Of a DNA stretch of 64,000 nt, positions 1 to 10,974 are shown in pieces. Source of the stretch: Lycocorax pyrrhopterus obiensis. Taxonomy: Eukaryota; Chordata; Aves; Passeriformes; Paradisaeidae. The stretch's first letter is position 1. Each line of letters opens with the position of its first letter. The notes below the pieces were generated by a model. It had not been told where the DNA came from. It saw only the letters and a program-made list of their open reading frames with translations, and ran no database searches. The translations under genes were made by a program, and so were the position numbers. The stretch spans positions 2,254,663-2,318,662 of the forward strand of contig JACSVZ010000011.1 in the NCBI GenBank assembly GCA_014706295.1, read 5' to 3'.

Positions 1-3000
1 ATGGATGCTGTCCTAACTACTTTTGTACTTATCACCTGCTTCTTCCCCCTAGTTCCCCTCCTTTTTATCACATTTAAATAGCAAGGCTCTTTTTCAATCA
101 CTCAAGTGTGATGAAACCTAAATTTGGGAGGTGTCTCTGCTCAGCATTGCTGGTTTTGCAGCAAGTCCACTCCATACTGGTGTTTGGCGTGAAAACAAAC
201 CAAGGGAAATTGCCTATTTTAAGTGAATATCCTGTTTTTTATGGAATTATCAGAATCCTAAATCAGTAACCAGAATCTGAGCTTATCTCCATTTATTGCT
301 GAACAGTGAGGTAAATAATGTGCTCTTGTTTTCTTTTGAGACTCTGAAATGAAGCCTCTTTATTTAAGGTTTAAACTAATTATAGGTGCATAATTCTGCA
401 ACATATGAAAACAGAATCTCTCCTAAAGAGCTGATGGGGAAATAGAAGTTTAATTCAAGCCCACATGAGCTATTATTGGAATTTCAGTAGAAGAGAGACT
501 GGTCTGAAAGTACAGAAATGGCTGGGTTTACCTGCCTCTTAAAGTAACATTATGAATAGGAATACCTGTATTTAATCAAGCCACCTGTGTCCTGGGAAGG
601 TGAAACCCTGGGTAATTTAAAGCCAAATACAAGAGCTGGAGATGGTGGTTCTGACATTGCAGGGTCAAGGTCAGGAGCTCTGCAGGTTGAGACACAATAA
701 CTTGTCAAGATTTACTGGTATTAATTAGGGCTTGTAAACAAAAAATTATAATGCGCACATAATTCCTTCCTTTTTGTTCTGCTAATTCATTGCTTTTAAT
801 GAGCGTGCTAAAAATAATACTATTTTTAACGTTGATTAAAAATCAAACCTTGTATTTATTTCTTGAGAAGAACCCAGGAATTCTGTTCTCCTCTGTTTAT
901 GGAATTTATGCTGCTTTTCTGTTTGGAAGGAGGGCTGGTGTAAAAGAGAGTCTCGCAAAACAAACAGGAGTGGAGGATGCTTTTAGATTGTCTTGTAATT
1001 TTCGGGAGGAGTGAGAGGTAAAATTATCCACCCCAGAGAGAAAACATTTGCAGCGAGGAAATTCTGATTCAAGCCTTAACTCGGAGGCAGCTGAGAGCAG
1101 CTTTTGCAGGCAGAGTAATGCCATGTGACTGTGGTGATACAAATTTTATTTCAGGAGCACTTAAGAAGCATATGCTAATGTTTTGTGAGGGAGAATGGCT
1201 TTGGAATGTCCTTTCAAATGAGAATCCCTGCCATTGTTTAAATAGAATCTGTGTTTGCAGCGTGTCTTAATTTATGTCTCGTCAAGGACAGATGAGACAA
1301 TTGCTGTCTTGAAAGACGACATACAGATGGCTGCAAAGAAATCCAAATAAACCAAGTGCTTTAGGTGTGGCTCTGGTGGCATCTTTCCCCTGCCTCCTCC
1401 TTCACCCGGTGCCTCTTGTTGCACAGAACTTTTCACCTGCCTCAGTGGCTGTCACACACTGAATAAACCCAAACAAAGCCTCCACCCTGAGATTCCAACC
1501 AGCACAGAAGTATTCTTCTGTCCCTTCGTGCTTGTAAGAATTAGTCCTCCCAGATGCTGATTGTTCAAGAGCTGGAATTCAAGGGAAGGACAGCGTCTGC
1601 TGGTTCAGTCCTGCTTTTCTCAGGACACGTTTGGTGCTGCTATTCACAATTCAGTTGCCATCTTTGGAGGGTGGGCTCTTCTATAAATGAAGTTGTAGCT
1701 CAAGACACCAAGAATGTACGTGGGAGTGGAGTAGCAGAGCTGAGGGAAGTATTTCTGTCATTTAAGAGTACGAGAAAGTACCTTTAGGTTGTTATGAACT
1801 GCGATTTCATTTCAGAGAATGCCTTGAAAAAGTGAGGACGTGGGTTTGGGCAGGAGCTGTGTGCGAGCTCTGGCATCATTATAACACCAGGAGGGGGGAA
1901 ATGCTCAGTGGGATGTATTGGGGCAGATAGCGAGGAAAAGAATTTACTGTGGTGGCAGAAAAAGGAGCCACCCTTATGATCCAGGCTTTCCCATGTTCCC
2001 TGTGGGTCAGCAGACCATGCAGATACACAGGGAATTCCTCTTCCTCAAAATAGATGACTTCTTTTTTTGCTACTGGCTCAGTTCATAAGCTGTGTACATA
2101 GCTAGAAATCTAAAACCAAGCCCAAAAAAACCCCCAAATCCACATCTGCCAACACTTCACATGGTATGGTGGAAAACAATTTGAAGGGAAATAAGGCCCT
2201 TGGGTTTCATTTCTTTACAATTCCCTGGGTTTTGTTTACTTTTGAAGGTGCATTCTTGGATGCAGGCAAGTTCAAGACTTCAAAGTTCTAGTAGAATATC
2301 AGCAAAAATCAAAGATGGGTATTGAAATAACCTGATTTATTTTCCTAGTGATGGTACTGTTGGCACCTGGCACAGTTTTGTATTTTAGAATTATTGTCAG
2401 ATGGCTTTTTCTTAAGGTTTTTGTGAACAGTAGGATGAACCAAACCAGAATTTACCAGTGAAATCATACGGATTTCAGGGTGAGTATTCCAGAGGGTAGA
2501 AGATGAGAGCCTGACTTCTATGAGGAGAGTTAACAGCAAATGTAACACGAGAGAGAGGGTGAGGAGGGAGGGTGAGAGGGGGAGAAGGACAAAGTTGTTT
2601 TGTACTTTTCAGCCACCCTTTTTATTCAGCAGCAGATGATATTTGTGTGTAATTACAGTATAAAAATGGTCTCTATTTTAATGAAGCTTTAGAAAATAAA
2701 AGCTCAAGTTTAAATGGCCAAATGGACACTTGGCCATGAAGCTGAACCAGCCAAAACTGTGTGATGCTTTAAACACTCTTGGTGTTTATGCTGGACCCCA
2801 AAATTGTTGGATTGTTTGTATTTGCAACCTGATCAGAGCGACTGCAAAGCTTCCAGTGATCTTCCCTCTTCACTTGTGGACAATACCTCAATCGCAGGGA
2901 TGATGCCATGTTGGGTATTGTTAAATAAACCTGATTTTTTATTCATCATTTTAGACTTTCATATAGCAATTATTTTCCTTCCCCTTTCAGCTTCCCACAT

Positions 3001-3778
3001 TTATACAGGTCACGGGAAAGATATCCTTATGAAATTATATTTAACAATTGAGCTCTTAACACATTTCTGTCAACACTCCGAGCATATTGATGGTGACCCC
3101 CTTATTTAATAGTGATTATAATTGATTTCTCCCAACTCTTAATGCCAGGCAATGATTAGAGAATGAGCTATGGCCAGCTTTCTCTCGTGGTGAGATTTTT
3201 TATCAGGCAGTGTAAGATTTGAGCAGAACTGGAGGGGTGTTTTATGCTATGAAAGCCTTTATGAGTATTAAAAAAAAAAAAAAGTAAAATGTGATCATTT
3301 TAAATGACTCTACTGACAAAATATTTAGTAATGAATGCTGCTGTTTGTGTTATTGCATTATCTCTAAATGCCAAGCTAGATTAACAGTGGAGAACTCGCA
3401 GTCTGGCTCCTCTTTGACACTGTTTATTTCATATTACTTTACATTTTCCTTACCCTTAATAAGGCCACTCTCACCCCTGATCAGACGCTCTCTTCTCCAA
3501 AGGGAGGGCACTGGAGAGAGGAATGGGAATGACAGAAAGCTTGGATTTAACAATGCTGGGCCTTGTCCCTGAGGATTTCAGAGGAATCCTGTCAGGGTTA
3601 CACACTGGCACATGCACATATTTACATCCTGACGCATTCCCGCTGCCGGGGCGGTGGATGCTGGCAAGTTAACAGGAACTTCAGCACTGGGCATGGCTTG
3701 GGAGGAAGGAATATCGCTGGATGAGGAGCCTGAGGAGCAAGTACCCATAGCCCTGTGGGAATCACTGAGCTCTGTGTG
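1..3778. other. Unique AT-rich noncoding DNA, no gene seen
   Basis: No open frame here is long or organised enough to be a gene; the longest is about 100 codons, as expected by chance in AT-rich vertebrate DNA. A G/A-rich purine stretch lies at about 2549-2590 and a run of 14 A at 3270-3283. The block around 3080-3180 is AT-rich with several TAAT/ATTA cores and could be a conserved noncoding element, but this cannot be shown from one sequence. Confidence 0.7.
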
Positions 3779-3784
3779 GGACAA
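3779..3784. repeat. Target-site duplication GGACAA, left copy
   Basis: This 6-bp direct repeat flanks the solo LTR at 3785-4147; the right copy is at 4148-4153. Integrases of class II (ERVK/beta-like) retroviruses typically duplicate 6 bp. Confidence 0.7.
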
Positions 3785-4147
3785 TGTCGCTGTTTTCCCC
3801 ATGGACGAGTAGAGAAACGACACAAAGTCCAGGCTCAGGGATAATGGAAGTGCTTTAATGAATTCTCAGAAGACTTTTATATGTTAGTTCACAAAGTGTA
3901 TTAAGTGGCATAAGGTAATTGGTTTTTGCCATCCACCCCCTGAGGGGATTGGTCAAGTTCTAAGACACCCATCTCTGAATGTTTTTCTAGTTAGAACCAT
4001 AACAATACTGCAAAACAACCTGCAGCTGCAAGAAGTTTACAAAACTGTAACATTGTTTTGAGTTACTTGCATGGGAAAGACAGAACTCTCACAAAATGCT
4101 GCAGAGAGCTGAAGATATTCTCTGCTGGAGTTTTTTCAGCATCCATA
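3785..4147 (-). mobile_element. Solo ERV-type LTR, 363 bp, 6-bp TSD (ERVK-like)
   Basis: Read on the minus strand this block is organised like a retroviral LTR. Two CCAAT boxes (ATTGG on plus at about 3918-3922 and 3948-3952) precede a TATATAAAAG-type TATA box (plus 3874-3882). An ATTAAA polyadenylation signal (plus 3854-3859) and a U5-like tail ending in CGACA follow. The plus-strand left edge begins TGTCG. The other edge reads TA where the canonical minus-strand start is TG, which fits a single G-to-A change. Exact GGACAA copies flank both ends. No gag/pol/env-like frames lie beside it, so it is a solo LTR left by LTR-LTR recombination. Boundaries and duplication are seen directly; the ERVK assignment is inferred from the 6-bp duplication. 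It shares TGTCG ends and an internal GACACAAAG (3819-3827) with the LTR at 22794-23108. Confidence 0.75.
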
Positions 4148-4153
4148 GGACAA
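4148..4153. repeat. Target-site duplication GGACAA, right copy
   Basis: An exact match to the copy at 3779-3784; it closes the solo LTR. Confidence 0.7.
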
Positions 4154-7100
4154 AGCAGTGGTGAGCTTGCTTTGCTCTTGTTCCTCAGGCCTTGCAGGAT
4201 GTACGCAGGGTTTTAATTCCATTGCAGGTTAAAAGGCTTGGTGGAGCTGGGAGTTCCCCCAGCCTGGCTGTTCCAGGCCAGTGCTGGCAGTGTGAGGCAG
4301 TCTGCTGCATGTGAGTTAATAAATGAGGAATCAAACACTTGCAGAACAGCAAAAAACGTAGAGGAAATCCAGAGCAGCCGGAAGAACACAGAATTGTGAT
4401 CTCTTCTCTTGCCCCATCACCATCTACCTCCCTCATCCAGTTAATCAGTGTTTCTTTACTTTTCATTGTTTTTATCTTTTCTATGATTTTTCTGCGTACC
4501 CCAGCTTGGCTAAGTCTACTTTTCTCTCTTTGCAGCTCTGCCCTGTGCAGTCTGTTGCTGATTGCCATTCCTTCCAGCTAGTTCTCAACATTCAGATTCC
4601 ACCTACCCACAGCAAGATCTACTTGACATGGTTATTTACAGCAGACTTTCACTTGTAAACACACAAAATTTAATTGCTTTTCTTGTTTCCTGAGCTGCCT
4701 GTGCTGTCTAGCTTTTAAGCCTAATGCCACGCTGCATCTGACAACATAAATGAGAAGGAACGGCGTAAAATCTGAGGGTTTTGTTCAAAATATCATATGG
4801 ATTTGTGAAACTTTGATGTGAGTTTTCTTCTATGACTCAAAGTCTTAAGAAATAGTAATATAATTGTGTTTCCCAGCTTTTTAAAGGAAGGTGAGTGTGG
4901 GGAGAGCGCTGTGGCGTAGAGAACGTACTCAACATTTAGCCATTAAAAATTCACTGGCAGCATGGTAAGGAATCAGAAAGTTGCTTTTTTCCATGGTCAC
5001 TTTCCCCACTTCCTTTTTTTCACAGAAATGAGGAAAGCTGTGCTCTCTGAACTGCTGCCCTCAGTGGGACTGAAGCACTGCTGTGCTGGGGGCTCCCCAG
5101 CTTGTGAAGAGTAGGCCCTGACACTGATATTTATATTTTTTTCTCCAGAGCTGGTTTGGTTTTGGTCTCCGAGGTGTCCCGCTTGGGCGGTGCTGATACT
5201 GCTGTGCCACCCCAGGGTGGGCAGGGGGCTGAGAGGGGACAGGGCCTGTCTGTCAGGGCTGGGGTGAGTTTAACCCAGCACAGGGAACATCCTGGCAGCC
5301 CCTGCTGTAATTCCATCCCAAATTAGCACATCGAGGAGCACTTGCTGTGTCAGATGGCCAGCAGCCTGGCTGCTGCAACCCAGCCCTATCCAAAGATCTC
5401 ACAACTGTTCCTGCTCAATGAACACAGATCCTCTTTAACCATCCAGTTGTTCCTCAGTTTTCTCAGATTTTAAATATGTGAATATGCACAGCCATGAAGG
5501 AAAAAGAAAAAAAAATCATTATTCAGTGGTGTTTCACACATCTACAGCACAAATATGAGTTTCATCACAAAAGCATCACGTTTATCCTGCTCTCATTTTC
5601 TCATCCATGTATTTTTTCTGTCTGCTGTTTCACTTTTAGAGACCGGATGATGAGGTAGATTCTGGGCACTTGCAAACAGGGTCTGGGCAGGGCAGTTCTC
5701 TGTCCCAGCCCTTGAGGTTTCCACTGCTGCGCTCTCAGCATGAGCGGGAGAAAGATCTAATTGGGTCCTCTGCAGAAACCAGCAACTTTATACAAAATCT
5801 TATGGAGAGCAATAAAAATTTCATTCCCAGGCACTTCAAGAGTACACAAGAATTGGGTATCGCACAGCTGTGTTTTATTTGGGAACTTTTGTGATTTTTA
5901 TTTTTATTTTATTTTTAAATCACTGTGGAAGTGTTGCTACAATAAAGGGCTTGGGGAACTTTCATCTCTCTTTATAACTTCACGTAGCAGGAGCTACTAA
6001 AAGAGCCAGTCTGGAGAAAGCTTTGAGGAATCAGGGCTTCACTTGCCTCTCTTTTTCCAAAAAGTCCTGAACTTGCAGCCTCCCAAAATAAAATCTGGTT
6101 TACAGGCTGTTGTCTTCTGGTACAATGATGATCAAACCAAGGGCTGGTGGGGGAGTAAAAAATTAAAAGCTTCTCCTCTGTCTCCATTTGTCTTTGCTTG
6201 TTTCTTGGATATGCCCAAAAATAGGCTAAAAGGACTTTTTGCTCTCCCTGTCCATATCTATGAGCATCTTGAAATGAGTGTTTGAGGGATTGCATGTTGA
6301 GGGGGGCTGTTGTGGGATTAAATTGGAACCATTATAAACAGGCCTTCATTTTGCCCTCCTTCTGAAACTTACTTGCACCAAACAAGCACTATTTGAAAAG
6401 AGTCTCCAACAGTAAAAGGTTTAAGTACAAATGCAAGTTTGAAGTGTTCAAGATTGAAGAATTACCTTTCCCAAATGTAGAAAATAGTGCGTATTGCTCT
6501 TTTTTCCCTGGTTTCTTCATATTTTTTTCCTTTATCCAATGATAAAACTGGAGAATGCATACACTTTTTCAACAGTAGAATGAGAACAGAAAGATTTGTC
6601 CACCAGAGCTGTTAAATCAGAGAGATTTTTTAGTTCTGCTGTTATTGAGAAGTTGATTTTTTTTTGCCAATGATTTGAAGGAATTAAATACTTAAGATGT
6701 GGTAAATCTATATTATATATCTGTTATATATTAACCTATATGTATCTAATGCATTCAGAGAAATCCAATCCACAGCTGAACTTTCCGGCCCATTAAAGAC
6801 TCTTTCAAATGTGCATTCCCAAGTTAAAATTGACTTTGTCAGTGCAAATAAAAGTAAATGGAGAACATTTCTCTGTTCTGAATTTGTTTTGTTCTGATTT
6901 GTAAATACGTTATCCTAGTCTCACCAAGACAGTAGCTGAATGTGGAAATTGAAGTTTTGAAGGTCCAGTTATAAGAAAATCATCACTTGATGGGTTTGGA
7001 AATCAGTTATCAGCACATGAACATCAAGGTCAACAGCAGGATGCTGAAGAAATAAAGTAAAGCTTCTGCAGAGCACTGGGAATGTGGAGCTTCCTGGAAT

Positions 7101-10100
7101 TTGCAGCATGGCTCAGGGGCAAGTGGATTATTAGGATGAATTTATGGAATCCTGAAGATGTTCAAGGCAGTGCACAACCTGAAACAGGAGCAGAATTTAG
7201 TCTGGGTCTTGCTCATAGCTCTTCCTCTGAGCTGTTTTTCCTGCGAAGCTGCAGGTGGGAACAGCAACTGCAAGGAGGGAGGACAAAGCTTCATCACAGT
7301 TCCTGTGCCCTTAGTTCAGACGTGTCTGCATCTGAGACAATTATGGGTAGGAGTTGTTTCTCCTCCTTGAGGAAAGCAGGATATTTTTTAATATACCAAA
7401 GGAGATTAAAACAAAGAGAGCACAGCGCTGCCTTGCTGAGAAATGGCTTCTAGATAAGGTCTGCTGCTCCTAGTCCTCGTGACTTATTGGGATCATATTT
7501 TCATTTGCAGTGTATGGAGAGAATGCTGTGGAGACAAGGGTGGGGTGCTTGGGCAAAAGGAAATCAGGGCTGATATGAAAAGATGTGACAAATTCAAGCG
7601 GGAGGATGTTCCTGAATATCTATGAAGGTTGCAGAGTCAGGCTCTTTATTTGAGCTTCATCTCAATTACAGTGGCCCCTGTTTAAATAAAGGACACAGTA
7701 ATATTATTTTGATGGTTTGTTCAGTGCTCAATAAAACCTGTTTCTATTCTATTAGAATTGTGTCTGTTACAGACTGGAGACTGGGAGTTATCTTTATGAA
7801 TTAGCTTTTCCTTTTCATTCTCACTAATAACTCTGTCTGTGGCAGTTTGTTTCTATGGTAATGTTTGTGGTGCAGCTTCTCCTTTTATTTTAAGTAGAAT
7901 TCTGGAATGCTTGTAGGGACAAACACTCAGAATCCCATATGAGACTTTGCTGCAGGAAGATCACAAGATTTGACTCCAGAGGATGGAATAATCAGAACAG
8001 CCAAGCCATTGTCAGATGAAAATATTGTTTGACAAAATTAACAGGAAGGTCAGATAAATTTACTCAGAGTGCTTGGAGAATAAATTGATCAAAGGATGGT
8101 TTAAAGGATGACGATTTTTTCTGTCTTTATATAAACTCCTTAGAAATGCATATCCATCCCTGACTGCACAACAGGGTTTTCTCTCGTGTACCCTGGGAGG
8201 TATGAACTGAATCACCAGCCTGACACAGGGTGCAGATTAGGCTGAGAGTAGCCAGGGAGCTGTGGAAAATTTTGAAGCTAAAATTGTTTTGGAGGACAAT
8301 CTTACTTCTGCTATTTAAAGCCTGTACAACTCCTCTGAGGACGAGTCCCAGGGAATGTGGGGGGACACCTCTGCAGCCAGAGCTGGGTGTTCCTATAGAC
8401 ATAAGAGGTTATTTCTCATGTACTTTTTGAATTTCCAGCTACTGCTCAATGGAACAGTCATTGCTTGAAAGGGAATTAAAAAATAATAAAACCCTCAAAA
8501 TGGTCAAAGTAATCAGATTAGCCTTCCCCACTGCCATGAATTTGGGGGCAGTTGAATCCCTACCCTTTACAGCCCATTTTGTTCAGCCCCTGATAATTCT
8601 CCACGTTAATGTTTCAGTATTAGAAAGTCTTTTCCTTGGAGCTCCAGGTGCACCTGAGAAGGGCTGGAGCTGCACAGAAGGATTTGTACAGACACATAAG
8701 GTTTTTCAGGCCATGTATATTGGTTTTTTATGTAGCTAAGAAACCTTTAAGCAGGGATTTTCACCCCTTTCTTTGCTTTTTCTGTTTTTCCTAAGAATGT
8801 CAGGAAGGTTTTCATCTCAACTGTGCTGTGGGATGTGACACTTCAGAGAAACAGATTCCCTTTCAGAGGGAGCTGTGGCAGAGGAGGCAACCACTGAAAA
8901 AACGGGGTTTGCCCTTAGAAATGCAGCTTCAGTGTTAAATTATGGAACAAATAACACTCCTTGATAATAAATACATCTTAGTAGCTGTGCTTTTGGGGGT
9001 TTAGCAAATGCTGAGAGTTGGTTTTGTGCTAGAGCACAAACAAGAGACTTATGAGCTTCCTCTGCCTCATTTTCATTAGTGCAGAGCGTTTGTGTTGCAC
9101 AGGAAATTCATGGGCTGGGGCTGCCAGCTGAAATATGGGACATTAGCAACAGCCCCATTTGCATTTGCGCTCCACAAACACTCTGGAGCTCAGCTTAATG
9201 CTCTTATAAATTGTGGGCTGCTCTTGAGAAGCCCTTTAATGTAGCCAGGAATCTTTATGTGACTTGTCACTAATACTGGGAGGAAGATGATGTTGGATAA
9301 AGAAAAGAAACTTCTTAGTGCAGCCCAGGGCATGGATTTGATTTTGGAAATGGCCCTTATGAGCAAGAACTACACATCTGCACACATGTTCATCTACCTT
9401 ATTGGCACTGCTTTGCTAAGTTAGGAAGATTTAACTGGTTTTTTTTCCAGCAAGGATTTGAGGATGTGTATGCAGATTAAGCATATATACACAGGGAATC
9501 TGTGTTTTTAAATTTTTATTATTTTGTTTTGGTTGTTTGGTTTATGACAGTATTTTTGTGGAAAGAGTTAACTTTAAAAAGTGTAAAGATAATAAATAAT
9601 ACTCACACCATCCTGACAGCATCTAATTCAGAGAATACTTGATGGCTGAAACCCAAGATTTCTGATAAGCCCTAAATTGTTTTTATTCTACATCAAGATA
9701 AAATAAGCCTTTAATTTCATTTATCTGTCAGTGAAAAGGCAGATAATAAAAGCCACAGAAAGTCAATAAACCCACTGATTGAGGCTTCAAATGTTAGAAT
9801 GCTGCTTCTGATTCCTGCCAGGAAGCGTGGTCATGTCCCAGCCTGGCTGCTGGGCTGCTGCTTGTCCTGGGCTTTACTTCTGCCTGGAAGTTCTCCTTGA
9901 GCCTGAAGAACTTTACAGATAAAAGTGGTGTCCATAACTACATTTCTAGGTTATCTTTTTTCTAAAGTGATTTTTAAAAATAAAGGGTTTTTTTCCACCA
10001 TGGAAAATGGATTCTCAGAAAGTTCCCGAGTTGTTCCTTTTAATGGGACATCTAAAAGTCATGGACTGGGGAGGGGTGGGGGAATTAAAAGATGTTTGGG

Positions 10101-10654
10101 TGGGGAAAAAAAAGTGAAGTTTTTTTCTCCAGTTATCTAGGAGCTAATTGGTCAACTGTTTCTATTACTATATGTTAGGCAGCAACAAAATCCAGTCTAA
10201 AATGCCAAAGGTGCATTTTAGGTGATGTGAAATAAAATAATTCTATGTGGGTTTGAGAATTTGTGTGTTAAAAGCCAGACTTGTGAACATTGGGGGTCCT
10301 TCAGACGTAAAGAGCTTCCACAGGTCACACTTTATGTCAACCCAAGCACTTTAAATGCCAGATACAAGAGTAGTTTAATAATATTTACTCATAACTGTAA
10401 CTGGTTTTGGGTTGTTTTTGTTTTTTAAACCAAAGCAAACCCAACAGCAACAGAAAGTCCTCCACTGAAGAAACACCATTAGAAAATGAAACAATGCTGC
10501 TAATTGGACAATGAAGCTTGTTCAGGTGAACCTGAAAGAAGAAGAACTGCCTTTAAGGCATTTTAGGTTACAGGTATTTTATAGAAGGTGTTTTGTATTA
10601 GGACAGGGGGAGTGAGGCAGCTGTATCAGAGAAACACCCTGTGCCAGGCAGACC
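4154..10654. other. Unique noncoding DNA, no gene seen
   Basis: A scan of both strands finds no recognisable protein, RNA gene or intact transposon. A T-rich (TTTTA)-like run lies at about 5894-5920 and an A/T-only stretch at about 6705-6745. The block at about 9040-9250 carries an ATTTGCAT octamer (9157-9164) and looks like a candidate conserved noncoding element. A segment at 7660-7770 has two AATAAA signals and might be a worn LTR fragment, but I could not find its ends. Confidence 0.65.
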
Positions 10655-10974
10655 CGAGAGGCTCTTACAAGAGCATGCAAAGGGGCACAGGGCAAGGGGG
10701 AATGGCTCCCAGTGCCAGAGGGCAGGGCTGGATGGGATCTTGGGCAGGAATTGTTCCCTGGGAGGGTGGGCAGGCCCTGGCACAGGGTGCCCAGAGCAGC
10801 TGTGGCTGCCCCTGGATCCCTGGCAGTGCCCAAGGCCAGGTTGGCCATTGGGGCTTGGAGCAGCCTGGGACAGTGGAAGGTGTCCCTGCCCATGGCAGGG
10901 GTGGAATGGGATGGGCTTTAAGCTCACCCAAATCTAATTCAAACCATTCCAAGATTCTATGATTCGGTGATTCT
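10655..10974 (+). mobile_element. CR1 LINE 3' end, 5'-truncated, plus orientation
   Basis: The block follows the avian CR1 3' region in order: the ACAAGAGCATG-type segment, the GGAACAATTCC-related block, then GTGCCCAGAGCAGCTGTGG, GGAAGGTGTCCCTGCCCATG and a terminal ATTCTATGATTCGGTGATTCT-type 8-bp repeat (about 10952-10974). CR1 moves by target-primed reverse transcription and normally leaves 5'-truncated copies without a clear target-site duplication, as here. The internal open frames on both strands are shadows of the repeat and not genes. By eye, about 198 bp (10707-10904) are identical to the minus-strand copy at 28.6 kb, which suggests a young subfamily. Confidence 0.93.

Noticed and set aside
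7660..7770. Segment with two AATAAA signals resembling an LTR 3' half
   Set aside because: No TATA box at the right spacing, and no TG...CA ends or flanking duplication could be found.
10579..10962. Overlapping frames of about 100-120 codons on both strands, repeated at 28.5 and 60.0 kb
   Set aside because: All lie within CR1 3' untranslated repeat sequence; the recurrence is the transposon, not a gene family.
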